Assembly (NCBI RefSeq): GCF_044891285.1
Contig: NZ_JAUIYO010000013.1
Location: forward strand, 9,329 to 73,328
Origin: Pseudobacillus lumedeiriae
GTDB lineage: Bacteria; Bacillota; Bacilli; Bacillales; Domibacillaceae
Reading direction: 5' to 3'
DNA length: 64,000 nucleotides
Shown here: positions 17,599 through 26,479 of the stretch, piece after piece
Layout: each line of letters opens with the position of its first letter
Position numbering within the stretch: the stretch's first letter is position 1
Program-made: the position numbers and the translations under genes
Notes under the pieces: model-generated
Database searches by the model: none
What the model saw: only the letters and a program-made list of their open reading frames with translations
Told to the model about the DNA's origin: nothing

Positions 17599-19128
17599 TT
17601 ACCACCACTTAAATTCATCGTCCGCCAATAATTGATGAGCGGCTTCAGGACCCATAGAACCTGATTCATACGTGTGCAGGGGCAGACTATTAGCCTCAAA
17701 TGCCTCTAGAACCGGCTGCACCCATTTCCAGGACAATTCCACTTCGCTCCAATGAGCAAAGAACGTTGGATCGCCGCGCAAAGCATCATAAATTAACGAT
17801 TCGTATGCTTCAGGCACGTCTTTGTTCGGATCTGAAAAACTTAATGAAGCACGTTCAATGTTTCCATGATTGACTGGATTTCTAAGATTTAATTGTAAAG
17901 ACACGCTTTCGTGCGGACCGATCTCAATTGTTAAAAGATTAGGTTCTGCACCCTTCTGTCCCGCCTTAGATGTATGCTCTAATTTATCTTTAAATTCAAT
18001 CACAATTCGCGTAGATTTCTTCTCCATTCGTTTTCCTGTACGGATATAGAATGGCACCCCGCCCCATGCATCATTATCAATCCACAGACGCGCAGCTACG
18101 AACGTATCGTTTGTCGAGCACTCCTCAATTCCAGGCTCTTCTTTATAGCCTTCCACTTGTGTCCCCGCAATCTCCCCAGAACCGTATTGACCGCGGATCA
18201 CATGTGAAGCCACCTCTTCTTTTTGCAGCGGACGCAATGATTCCATGATTTTTCTTTTTTCATTTCGGATATGTTCAGGACTCATTTGCTCTGGCAGCTG
18301 CATAGAAGTCATCATTAACATTTGCAGCATGTGGTTTTGGAACATATCACGAATAGCTCCTGCCTGGTCATAATAACCGGCTCGTTCTTCGACACCGACG
18401 GTTTCACTTGCTGTAATTTGGACATTTGAAATATATTGATTGTTGAATAGCGACGCAATCACCGGATTGGCTGTTTTTAATGCCTCTAAATTTTGCACCA
18501 TCGGCTTTCCAAGATAATGGTCAATACGATAAATCTCATTCTCTTCAAAAGCTTTGCTTAATTTTTCGTTTAACTCTTGGGCAGACTTTAAATCATGGCC
18601 AAATGGCTTTTCAATAATTAGGCGTTTCCAGCCATTTCCGGCTCCTACACCGCTTTTATTGATATTTGTTGTAATGACATCAATAAACTCTGGAGCAACC
18701 GATAAATAAAACAAACGATTTCCTGGTATGGCTCGTTCCTCTTCGCGCTCTTCGATTTTTTCAAGTAACTTTTTATATCCGTTCTCATCAGTTACATCTA
18801 AAGCGCTGTAGCAGAATGCCTGAAGAAATTCTTCCATTTTGGACTCATCATCTGCTGTACGTCTCGAAAAACTGTTAATTGATTCTTCTACATGTTTTTG
18901 AAATGTATCATCTGTCCACTCACGCCGGCCTAATCCGACAATTGAGAATGCATTAGATAGTTTTCCGTCTAGAAATAGATTGTATAAAGCAGGGAAGATT
19001 TTTCTCTTAGCTAAGTCCCCCGTTGCGCCAAATAAGACGAAAGTGAAAGCTTCCATCTTTAGCGGACTTGACTTGTCACCAGCGCTTTCTGTCAAAAAAG
19101 CGTCATGTGGTACGGTCAGCTTATTCAT
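17599..19128 (-). CDS. zwf: Glucose-6-phosphate 1-dehydrogenase
   Basis: Oxidises glucose-6-phosphate to 6-phosphogluconolactone with NADP(+). It is 509 residues long. The cofactor motif GATGDLAKRK is near residue 34, and the active-site peptide RIDHYLGKP and the conserved EKPFGHDL are present. ATG 19128 follows AGGAGGGGA. It is the first gene of the probable zwf-pgi-gndA operon (gaps of 83 and 96 bp) and is divergent from hxlR-1 across a 144-bp region that holds an HxlR-type operator. No pgl (lactonase) gene is seen in the window. Confidence 0.95.
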   Translation of the reverse strand: MNKLTVPHDAFLTESAGDKSSPLKMEAFTFVLFGATGDLAKRKIFPALYNLFLDGKLSNAFSIVGLGRREWTDDTFQKHVEESINSFSRRTADDESKMEEFLQAFCYSALDVTDENGYKKLLEKIEEREEERAIPGNRLFYLSVAPEFIDVITTNINKSGVGAGNGWKRLIIEKPFGHDLKSAQELNEKLSKAFEENEIYRIDHYLGKPMVQNLEALKTANPVIASLFNNQYISNVQITASETVGVEERAGYYDQAGAIRDMFQNHMLQMLMMTSMQLPEQMSPEHIRNEKRKIMESLRPLQKEEVASHVIRGQYGSGEIAGTQVEGYKEEPGIEECSTNDTFVAARLWIDNDAWGGVPFYIRTGKRMEKKSTRIVIEFKDKLEHTSKAGQKGAEPNLLTIEIGPHESVSLQLNLRNPVNHGNIERASLSFSDPNKDVPEAYESLIYDALRGDPTFFAHWSEVELSWKWVQPVLEAFEANSLPLHTYESGSMGPEAAHQLLADDEFKWW

Positions 19129-19209
19129 TCTATCCCCTCCTATTATTCTTTACTATGGTCTTTATCACCTGTACTAATTCAAGTATATCCTGTATAATAT
19201 TGAATTGTA

Positions 19210-19247
19210 AGTATGCACTTTTTAATCATATAGTGACTAAAAGTATA
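19210..19247. promoter_or_regulatory. Putative HxlR operator between zwf and hxlR-1
   Basis: A 38-bp element opens GTATGCACTTTTTAATC and closes AAAAGTATAC, with a CATATAGT core. It is nearly identical to elements upstream of hxlR-2 (43687) and, inverted, hxlA (44355). Its place in the divergent region could let one regulator act on both zwf and hxlR. Confidence 0.6.
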
Positions 19248-19272
19248 CTATCACAAGAAGGAGTTGAAGAAA

Positions 19273-19641
19273 ATGGGCCATCTTTGTGAAAAGGAGTTTA
19301 ATTGCGAAAAAGAATTGACCCTTTCCGTGATAGGCGGTAAATGGAAAATGCTTATCTTATGGCACCTTGGCAAAGAGGGAACAAAAAGATTTAACGAACT
19401 TAAAGCTCTTATGCCTGGCATTACTCAAAGAATGCTCGTTAACCAATTGAGAGAACTAGAAGAAGATTTAATTGTTCATCGTGAAGTGTATCCCGTCGTT
19501 CCTCCCAAAGTGGAATACTCATTAACTGAGCAAGGCAGAAGCTTAATCCCAGTACTCGAAATTATGTATGAGTGGGGGAAGAATTATAAGAAAACAACTG
19601 CATCAAAAATCGGCGTACAAATCAAGGATTCTATCGAGTGA
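19273..19641 (+). CDS. hxlR: HxlR-family transcriptional activator, paralogue 1
   Basis: A 122-residue winged-helix (MarR/HxlR type) regulator. The N-terminal Cys in FNCEKELT is the redox/formaldehyde-reactive cysteine known in HxlR, which activates hxlAB in response to formaldehyde in B. subtilis. The HTH includes GKWKMLILWHL and MPGITQRMLVNQLREL. ATG 19273 was chosen because AAGGAG is nine bases upstream; TTG 19264 overlaps that site. It is about 85 % identical by eye to the second copy at 43749. Divergent from zwf, it probably controls the formaldehyde-oxidising genes on both sides. Confidence 0.85.
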   Translation: MGHLCEKEFNCEKELTLSVIGGKWKMLILWHLGKEGTKRFNELKALMPGITQRMLVNQLRELEEDLIVHREVYPVVPPKVEYSLTEQGRSLIPVLEIMYEWGKNYKKTTASKIGVQIKDSIE

Positions 19642-19834
19642 TAAAGCTTTACTCTCCAAAGCAGTGAAAAGCTTTTTATGTACAGGTTGAAAGCCAACAA
19701 TCACGATTCTTTTATATACACATAGATCAATTTGTCTATTCAAGCCAACACGAAAAAATTTTTGACCAGCTTTTTATAAAGCTCGTACACATCTCATAAC
19801 TAAAGGATAATTACATGCGCCATCATCCAAAAAC

Positions 19835-19960
19835 AAGAGGTGGACTCAGAAAGGTCTGACCTCACTTTCGATATACTGTATATAATGGGTGCCCATTCTT
19901 AGATCATACAATATATTGTTGCTGTGGGAACCTGACGCTTTCATTTTGAGTCAACCTCTT
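19835..19960. repeat. GACTCAA palindrome, copy 2
   Basis: The ~126-bp palindrome has arms AAGAGGTGGACTCAGAAAGG and TTTTGAGTCAACCTCTT, an inner GGTCTGACCTCAC and a central ATATACTGTATAT. It lies between the convergent hxlR-1 and creatininase genes and may terminate both. Confidence 0.75.
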
Positions 19961-19982
19961 GCTATCTACATAAGATTTTTCG

Positions 19983-20762
19983 TTAATCAGTTGTTTTCAC
20001 TTTTAAGAAAAATTCCTTCTCCAAAAAAGAAACCATGTTATTCGTCACATTTTCAACAATCATTCGTCCTTTTTCAACTGAACTAGATCGTGCAGTGTGA
20101 AGACAGCCTGATGGCGAAATCATTGAAGCTGACGGTGGAAAGCTCTGATAGGAAGGCGGATGCTCTATCCCTTCATCTATAATCAATTCTTCATGTACAA
20201 GTTCTGGCGCAAAATACATCATCATTGATGTTTCCGTAATAGCCGCATGTTCTAAAGCCCACCCCGGGAACGGCACCTCATCAAATACTTCAGCTATGAC
20301 TTCTTCTGATACGTTATCCCACCAGTTAGAAAGCAAGATTTTAGGGATACTCTCTCTTTGTTTTCTCATTAAAAGGTCAGCCGCCTCAGCAATAAACGCT
20401 TCATTCTCATAGTGACCGCTTACGATTAATATTCTTTCCCATCCGTCATCTAAAAACTCCTCCAACACATCATACACTAAGGAAATCACTGTAGATCCTT
20501 TTAAATCAACTGTTCCAGGAAACAACGGGCCGCCGCCGCTTGCAGGAAATGATTTATAGCCATAAGAGATCGTCGGTGCTACGACAGCCGGTACTTTTTC
20601 GGCTATCGCTAAACTGATCTTTTCGGCCAGCATGGCATCGACCCCCAGCGGCAGGTGCGGGCCGTGCTGTTCCGTTGAACCAACAGGCAAAATTAATAGG
20701 CTGCTTTTTATTTTTGATTGATATTCTTGCCAAGTCATATTCGCTAGTAAATATTTATTCAT
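19983..20762 (-). CDS. Creatininase (creatinine amidohydrolase)
   Basis: Hydrolyses the cyclic amide of creatinine to creatine. The 259-residue protein matches Pseudomonas creatininase over its whole length. Metal ligands correspond to E31, H33 (STEQHGPHLPLGVDAM), D42, H117 and E119 (SGHYENE). The substrate-closing Trp pair (NWWDN), the late EHAAITETS and the HPP motif near the C-terminus are also present. These features favour true creatininase over other family amidohydrolases. ATG 20762 has GAGGCGGG upstream. It follows a putative uptake transporter but has its own -10 (TATAAT) next to the intervening terminator. Creatinase and sarcosine oxidase lie at 37.5-40 kb. Confidence 0.88.
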   Translation of the reverse strand: MNKYLLANMTWQEYQSKIKSSLLILPVGSTEQHGPHLPLGVDAMLAEKISLAIAEKVPAVVAPTISYGYKSFPASGGGPLFPGTVDLKGSTVISLVYDVLEEFLDDGWERILIVSGHYENEAFIAEAADLLMRKQRESIPKILLSNWWDNVSEEVIAEVFDEVPFPGWALEHAAITETSMMMYFAPELVHEELIIDEGIEHPPSYQSFPPSASMISPSGCLHTARSSSVEKGRMIVENVTNNMVSFLEKEFFLKVKTTD

Positions 20763-20828
20763 ACATACCCGCCTCTTCACTGACATCAATCGTACACTCG
20801 GCACGCGATGTTGTTTTTCTTATTATAC

Positions 20829-20877
20829 AAAAAAAAGCCCGCGGACGGGGTCTTCAAAAGAAGACTTTGTCTGCAAG
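20829..20877 (-). terminator. Terminator between transporter and creatininase
   Basis: On the minus strand GC-A-GAC-AAA-GTCTTC pairs with GAAGAC-CCC-GTC-C-GC, and eight T follow. A TATAAT overlaps the trailing side, so creatininase may have its own promoter here, or the hairpin may attenuate read-through. Confidence 0.75.
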
Positions 20878-20896
20878 CTAAATCATCGCCAATCTA

Positions 20897-22207
20897 TTAT
20901 TCATGATGAAGAGACTTATTCGCTGTCTCTTTCGTTCGCAGCAGTGCTAAAAATGCGACTAACGCGGCTGCCATCAAATAAAAGGCAGGTGCGAATGTGT
21001 TATCTGTCTGAAGAATAAGGAACGTGGCTACGAATGGCGCCGTCCCGCCAAAGATGGCATTCCCCATGTTGAAGGACAATCCAAAACAAGTGTACCGCAC
21101 CGAGGTCGGAAACATCTCCGATAGGAAAGTAGCTAACACCCCATCATTTCCTGCTAGTATGGCTCCGAGTAAAATCTGTGCCATCACCGCATAGATCCCG
21201 CCTTGGGAAAGCAGCAAGAATGATGGATAAGTAAACAATATAAACAGGATACTAGCCCCGATAAGCACTGGCTTCCGGCCGACCCGATCAGCCAGTGTGC
21301 CTACGAATGGAAGAAGAATCACATAAGTAGTCAAAGAGACAATCGTCGTAAGAATGGATGTTAAACTGTTGAAACCCAGCTCTTTCACGAGGTACGTTGG
21401 CATATAGCTGAGAATGATGTAGAAGCCAACAGCATTTAAACAGATGACTCCGAACGCAATAAATACTTTGTTCCAATTTTGTCTGATGCTCTCGAGGATC
21501 GGAGCTTGCGTTTCTGTATGGTCCATCTCATTAAAAACAGGAGTATCCTCCAGTTTCATACGTATATAGAGAGCAATTAACCCCAAAGGACCGGATATAA
21601 GGAAAGGAATGCGCCAGCCCCAGCTATGCAAGGCCTCTTGTGTTAAATTGTATTCAAGGAGAATGGCAGTTAAAGCTCCAAGCAATAGCCCGGCAGCAGT
21701 ACTGGCCGGCACCATGCTGACAAGCAGCCCCCTGCGTGAATCTGGTGCATATTCGGCAATAAATAAGGAAGCTCCTGCATACTCACCAGACGCGGAAAAA
21801 CCTTGGACGATCCGGCATAACAGGAGTAACAGGGGTGCTGCAATACCTATTGTGGCATATCCCGGTATCAGCCCGATAGAAAACGTCGCAAACGACATTA
21901 AGATAATGGTGAGAGTCAAGATGCGCTTTCGCCCAAGCCTGTCCCCTAAATGACCCCAGACTACCCCTCCTATAGGTCTTGCGATAAAAGAAACGGCAAA
22001 TACCCCAAATGTTCCAAGCAATGCCGCCTTTTCGTTACCTGGGGCGAAGAAAACAACGGCTATAATCGTAGCTAGATACCCGTATGAAGCATAATCAAAC
22101 CATTCGATTAAATTTCCAATAGCCGCCCCAAAAACAGCTTGTTTTACACCAGAGGACTGAGCTTCTTCACTTACTATCGCCTTTTCTACCTGTTGTTGTA
22201 TGGACAT
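20897..22207 (-). CDS. MHS-family proton symporter, possible creatinine/creatine importer
   Basis: A 12-helix major facilitator of the metabolite:H+ symporter (ProP/ShiA-like) type. The MHS opening GAAIGNLIEWFDYASYGYLA, the G-D-R-x-G-R-K/R loop (GDRLGRKR) and the RPIGG segment are all present. This family takes up osmolytes and small zwitterions. Being immediately upstream of creatininase, creatinine or creatine is a reasonable guess but is not readable from sequence. I chose ATG 22207 because GGAGGT is ten bases upstream; the longer ATG 22225 starts within that motif. It is divergent from the PucR regulator. Confidence 0.82.
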   Translation of the reverse strand: MSIQQQVEKAIVSEEAQSSGVKQAVFGAAIGNLIEWFDYASYGYLATIIAVVFFAPGNEKAALLGTFGVFAVSFIARPIGGVVWGHLGDRLGRKRILTLTIILMSFATFSIGLIPGYATIGIAAPLLLLLCRIVQGFSASGEYAGASLFIAEYAPDSRRGLLVSMVPASTAAGLLLGALTAILLEYNLTQEALHSWGWRIPFLISGPLGLIALYIRMKLEDTPVFNEMDHTETQAPILESIRQNWNKVFIAFGVICLNAVGFYIILSYMPTYLVKELGFNSLTSILTTIVSLTTYVILLPFVGTLADRVGRKPVLIGASILFILFTYPSFLLLSQGGIYAVMAQILLGAILAGNDGVLATFLSEMFPTSVRYTCFGLSFNMGNAIFGGTAPFVATFLILQTDNTFAPAFYLMAAALVAFLALLRTKETANKSLHHE

Positions 22208-22434
22208 TAATTTTTTTACCTCCATGTCTTTCGGAATGGGCCAATGATTTTTAGAACATTAATAATATTCAGATAATTATAATCAAAAAAATCTTTACAT
22301 TTGGCTTCCAAAGGCTGGATTACTAACAATAGGCCGGAAAAAGAAGAGGGTGGGGCAGCCTTCTATGGTTGTTCAGTCTCGCACTTTCTCAGACTAATTG
22401 TAAACAACTGCCGGAACAAGTCAGCATGTAACGG

Positions 22435-22662
22435 CTATATAAGAAAACCAGTCATTTTATCAACCTCCGTTTCTGCAGCTCTGTTTCCTATTAGCGTTTT
22501 TTCATCGTTCCCTAATGAGTTTACCTTCACACCGGCTGCTCCATTTCGCTTGGTCAGCTTCATCTGGATGATCGCCTCTTCATCATACAATAGCAGAATG
22601 ACAGGGCTGTTGATGAAACATAATGAAGGCTGGCAATATTTTGTATAGATTTCATGTAAGCG
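22435..22662 (-). pseudogene. Possible gene remnant (C-terminal fragment)
   Basis: On the minus strand about 75 codons without a stop read like protein (for example ILLLYDEEAIIQMKL then KRNGAAGVKVNSLGNDEK), ending at the TAG 22435. There is no start codon with a ribosome binding site, and a stop bounds it upstream. I cannot assign a family. It may be the tail of a gene lost between the transporter and PucR, or a chance ORF. The plus-strand ORF here (22301-22648) looks spurious. Confidence 0.3.
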
Positions 22663-22780
22663 CTAACTTATAATAGGAATGATATCACCCTAGTAAATCT
22701 CGTTACAATTGGATATTGTGCTTAAAACCGAATAAATTTTTCTGAATTTTTTGTATTATCTGCACAAAGGAGGAGAGTCA

Positions 22781-24481
22781 ATGATTACAGTAGGAGAAGC
22801 GATTCACCTTTCGGAATTGACCGGGGTAAAAGTTCATGCTGGAAAAAGAGGTCTATCCCGCAAAATACGTTGGGCACATGTGATTGATCATGACGATATG
22901 AGGCACTTTCTTGAGGGCGGGGAACTGCTTTTAACATGCGGACAAGTATGGCCCCAAGATCATTCATTAGAAGACCGTCTCCTTAAAGGTTTTTTGCGGC
23001 ACCAAATTTCAGGTATTATATTTGCAACTGGCCGTTATCTCAAAGAATGCCCGCCAGCTGTGTTAGAATTCGGCCAAAAGTACGCGATTCCTATCTTAGA
23101 AGTACCCTTTCACCTACAATTCGTCAAAATCACCCACGCGATCCATCAAGAAATCATGAAGCGAGAGTTTAGAAAAAAAGAATTAACCGCACAGCTTCCT
23201 TCAAACATAACCGAAGAATTACGCACTGTAAACAGCAGTATAGATATTTGTCGTATCCTGTCCAAGCACTTTAGATGTACTGCTGTCATTACTGATTCCA
23301 CAAACAAAGTGTTGGATAAATCCATTCCAACCGAAGCAAAACGTAAGGATCTTTCACACATCATAAATGAGCTTGCTCACCTGCCAGACAATACAAGATC
23401 CGACAATACTCAACTTGAAAATGAACCGGCCCCATCAGATGGGCAGACGGTCTATGTATCGACGACAACTCCTCCCTACTCCATTGCTGTTCCACTTCAA
23501 AGCGGAGAGAAACACTGGGGAACGCTTTGGCTGATCCATTTTCACCGGCCATTTGAAGAAGTCCGCACCTTCGCCCTTGAATATGCAGCTATGATTCTTT
23601 TAGATATTTACTTAAATCAGCAGCAAATAGGCATTGCTCACAAACAATTAAGAGCCGAATTAATGGAGCTGCTACTTGAAAACCCAAAAACAGCTTCGAT
23701 TGTCATGGAAGATCGAATGCAGAAACTCAAATTGATCCAAAATGAAAATTGGATCGCCGGATTTGTTCTTCCAGGCAAAAAAGAAATACCCCTCAGCTTA
23801 TCATTAGAGATGGATTTTTTAAGTGATGAATGCACGAGGTGGATTGATCAAAGAGAAGAGATCAATGGCTTCTGTGAGGCATATGATGGAAAACTGACTT
23901 TACTAATTTCCTCTAATCTTGAGTATTCAGAAATGAAAAAGCATTTAAAAGATCTCGCCCATCATGTACAAAATATTTATAAACAGGTTGTGCCCGTTTT
24001 TGTATTTGGTGAAAAGAAGCCAGACTTGCTTTCTTTAGCTGAAAGTTATCACGAGGCAAACACGTTAACCCCGCTCGTGCAGTTCTTACATCCTGAAGGG
24101 GGAGTGTATTTTGCAGATGAATCGCGAAGAAATCTGCTGCTTTATGGAGGAATGAGTGCACCTAAAGCGCAGGATTTTCGAAAACTAATATTACCGGAAG
24201 AACTTCTTTCCGAACGAGGTTCAGTACTCTATGAAACGTTAAAATGTCTCGCGCTACATAATTATAATCGCGAATCAGTTGCCAAAACTCTGCATATTCA
24301 CCGAAATACGTTAAGATATCGAATTGACCGGATTGAGCAGTATTTACAAGATAGCCTCTCCTCTTCCAGATGCCAGTTCTGGATCCAGGCAGCGTTAGAT
24401 CTTGAATCGCTTGCTAATCAAAGTCATGAAGTAGCAGCAGGCGAAGATAAAGACGATATTATTCTTCCTCATCCTTTATAA
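22781..24481 (+). CDS. PucR-family transcriptional regulator
   Basis: A 566-residue regulator with the PucR N-terminal ligand domain (starting MITVGEAIHL, about 1-125), a GAF/linker-like centre, and a C-terminal PucR helix-turn-helix (VAKTLHIHRNTLRYRIDRIE, about 505-525). Family members activate nitrogen-source catabolism such as purine degradation. The start is ATG 22781, with AAAGGAGGAG nine bases upstream. It is divergent from the MHS transporter and convergent with the MFS gene, so creatinine or a related nitrogen compound is a plausible effector (inference). A strong terminator follows. Confidence 0.88.
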   Translation: MITVGEAIHLSELTGVKVHAGKRGLSRKIRWAHVIDHDDMRHFLEGGELLLTCGQVWPQDHSLEDRLLKGFLRHQISGIIFATGRYLKECPPAVLEFGQKYAIPILEVPFHLQFVKITHAIHQEIMKREFRKKELTAQLPSNITEELRTVNSSIDICRILSKHFRCTAVITDSTNKVLDKSIPTEAKRKDLSHIINELAHLPDNTRSDNTQLENEPAPSDGQTVYVSTTTPPYSIAVPLQSGEKHWGTLWLIHFHRPFEEVRTFALEYAAMILLDIYLNQQQIGIAHKQLRAELMELLLENPKTASIVMEDRMQKLKLIQNENWIAGFVLPGKKEIPLSLSLEMDFLSDECTRWIDQREEINGFCEAYDGKLTLLISSNLEYSEMKKHLKDLAHHVQNIYKQVVPVFVFGEKKPDLLSLAESYHEANTLTPLVQFLHPEGGVYFADESRRNLLLYGGMSAPKAQDFRKLILPEELLSERGSVLYETLKCLALHNYNRESVAKTLHIHRNTLRYRIDRIEQYLQDSLSSSRCQFWIQAALDLESLANQSHEVAAGEDKDDIILPHPL

Positions 24482-24488
24482 CTACAAG

Positions 24489-24522
24489 TAAGGCTGTCCC
24501 TTTTGTTTTGGGACAGCCTTTC
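24489..24522. terminator. Bidirectional terminator
   Basis: AAGGCTGTCCC and GGGACAGCCTTT form a perfect stem with a T-rich loop between the convergent PucR and MFS genes. Confidence 0.85.
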
Positions 24523-24527
24523 AAAGC

Positions 24528-25922
24528 TTAATTAATCTTTCTAGAAGAGTTTTCAGTGGAACTGGCTCCGTCATTCATAGCAGTATCCCCTTCTTCATCC
24601 AACGGCTTGGCTCTCGTCTCGTCACCTAAAATTAACGTTGAAATCATTCCTACGAACAATACTCCTGTTGTCATAAGGAACACACCGATAAATCCGAAAA
24701 TCGGATACATAAATCCAATGTAAATAGGCGCTAACAATCCTCCAATTCTTCCAAAAGCTGAAGCGGATCCAGTCCCTGTAGAACGGATAATTGTAGGATA
24801 TTGTTCAGGTGTGTACGTATACATCCCAGCCATTGCCCCTACCATAAACAGCGATGTAAAAAATCCAGCTATCAGAATCGAGGTTGAGGCATCGGCTTGA
24901 CTTAAAAAGAAAGCTGAAACAGCAGCAAGTCCTAAATAAGTAACAATTACTTTCTTTCTGCCAATCATGTCATTTAAAAATGCTGCGGAGAAATATCCAG
25001 GGATCTGTGCAAGATAGATGAGAATCGAAAATCCAAATGACTTTGAAATTTCAAATCCTTCATTGTAAAGCAATGTTGGCAGCCATGTGAAAAATCCGTA
25101 ATAAGAAAAGATAACGGAGAACCAAAGCACCCATAACATCATTGTTCTCTTTACAAAAGCCCTTTTCCATAAAGCAAAAAAGTTTCCTTTTTGCTGAGCC
25201 ATGGGAACCGCCGCTGTTTCAGCAGGTGATGGCAGCTTTTCTCCTAAAGCTTGTTCAACCTGGTCCTCCATTTTTTTCATTTCTTGTTCAGCCTCTTGCA
25301 ATCTGCCTGTTGATTCAAGCCATCTTGGTGATTCCGGCAGTACTCTTCTCCAATAAATGACTAAAAAGATCGGCAAGGCTGTGATAAAGATCGCAATACG
25401 CCATCCATTATCCGACATCGGAATGACAAAGTACGCAATAATGGCAGCTGCTACATAACCAAAGGAATGGAACCCTGTCAATGCCCCAATATATTTCCCA
25501 CGATATTTACTCGCAATTAATTCAGCCAAGTAAGGGGCTAAGATCGCACTTTCACCGCCTGTACCAAATCCAGCGATGACACGCAGCCAAAAGAAGTGTT
25601 CCCATTGACTAGCAAATGCACTGGCTAAAGTGGCTAGACAATAAATAACGAGCGTATACATGATGACTTTTTTTCGACCAATTTTATCTCCTAAATATCC
25701 AGAAAGAAGAGCGCCAAAGAAATAACCAATCAGAACCGAACTTCCTAATAATCCCGCTTGTTCAGATGATAAACTCCATAGACCAATAACAGATGGCAAT
25801 ACGAACGCAACCATGGCAATATCCATGGAATCAAACGTATTTCCAAAACCACTTATAACCAATAGCTTCCTATTATATTTATTGTCGGGAATCCTTTCAA
25901 TTCTGGGGCCAATATTCGCCAT
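24528..25922 (-). CDS. MFS transporter (sugar-porter/AAHS-like)
   Basis: A 464-residue, 12-helix permease. It has the family motifs GFGNTFDSMDIAMV in helix 1, GDKIGRKK between helices 2 and 3, RVIAGFGTGGE in helix 4 and PESPRWL after helix 6. It resembles nicotinate/aromatic-acid uptake transporters (NiaP-like), so the cargo is probably a small organic acid. ATG 25922 was chosen because GGAGGAG sits six bases upstream. The M20 hydrolase gene lies upstream in the same direction, but 550 bp with a terminator and a repeat separate them. Confidence 0.82.
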   Translation of the reverse strand: MANIGPRIERIPDNKYNRKLLVISGFGNTFDSMDIAMVAFVLPSVIGLWSLSSEQAGLLGSSVLIGYFFGALLSGYLGDKIGRKKVIMYTLVIYCLATLASAFASQWEHFFWLRVIAGFGTGGESAILAPYLAELIASKYRGKYIGALTGFHSFGYVAAAIIAYFVIPMSDNGWRIAIFITALPIFLVIYWRRVLPESPRWLESTGRLQEAEQEMKKMEDQVEQALGEKLPSPAETAAVPMAQQKGNFFALWKRAFVKRTMMLWVLWFSVIFSYYGFFTWLPTLLYNEGFEISKSFGFSILIYLAQIPGYFSAAFLNDMIGRKKVIVTYLGLAAVSAFFLSQADASTSILIAGFFTSLFMVGAMAGMYTYTPEQYPTIIRSTGTGSASAFGRIGGLLAPIYIGFMYPIFGFIGVFLMTTGVLFVGMISTLILGDETRAKPLDEEGDTAMNDGASSTENSSRKIN

Positions 25923-26084
25923 ACTTCTCCTCCATTCGGTAGATGTTTGGGTTGCTTCAGTCACCATATTGTCGTATAATGTAATTAGTTACCTGAATAT
26001 TCAGTCTATTATAGTCGCAGCTACACTTCATTTTGATGTTTTGTAAGCTAAGAACTTAATAGCGATGAATCACCCCTTTTACTT

Positions 26085-26213
26085 TTAGAGTTTATTAAAC
26101 TCTCTTGTTGATTTTCACTTCAGGCGCCCGCTTTTCCCACAGGAGTCTCGCACCTCCCGCTTCAATCAACGAAGGGAAAAATCAACAATAGTCATTAACA
26201 CCGCCTGCTTTTG
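26085..26213 (+). repeat. Bacillaceae repeat, partial copy 3
   Basis: It begins TTATTAAACTCTCTTGTTGA and ends CAACAATAGTCATTAAC, with about 60 bp of the GC-rich core (CCCGCTTTTCCCACAGGAG). It sits in the 557-bp gap between the MFS and M20 genes; no gene was found in that gap. Confidence 0.65.
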
Positions 26214-26370
26214 TATAACGAATGTCCCGCCAATGTGAAGCGCTTACAATTCAAATGAACACTTCATATACCGAAAAATGACTTACTGCCTTCTCCTCGC
26301 CTAACGATCCTTCATTCATTTACTGTAAGAAATCATGATTAAATTGTCTATGACAAAATATAATAAAAAA

Positions 26371-26424
26371 CAAAAAACGACTTCACTCCCTCGGTTCCTA
26401 TGTTTGACTGTTTGGAGTGAAGTC
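26371..26424 (-). terminator. Rho-independent terminator
   Basis: On the minus strand GACTTCACTCC and GGAGTGAAGTC enclose a loop, followed by GTTTTTTG and more T. It lies about 55 bp after the M20 stop. Confidence 0.8.
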
Positions 26425-26479
26425 TGGATCTACTGTGAAATTCCTTTAATATACGTACGCTTTTTTGTACTATTATCTT

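Noticed and set aside
22301..22648. 115-codon plus-strand ORF in the transporter-PucR gap
   Set aside because: No Shine-Dalgarno and no family resemblance; the opposite strand reads more like protein.
22208..22780. Riboswitches other than glycine (purine, guanidine, T-box) in leader regions
   Set aside because: Leaders of the transporters, PucR, soxA, trxA and hut genes were scanned by eye and lack the conserved cores.
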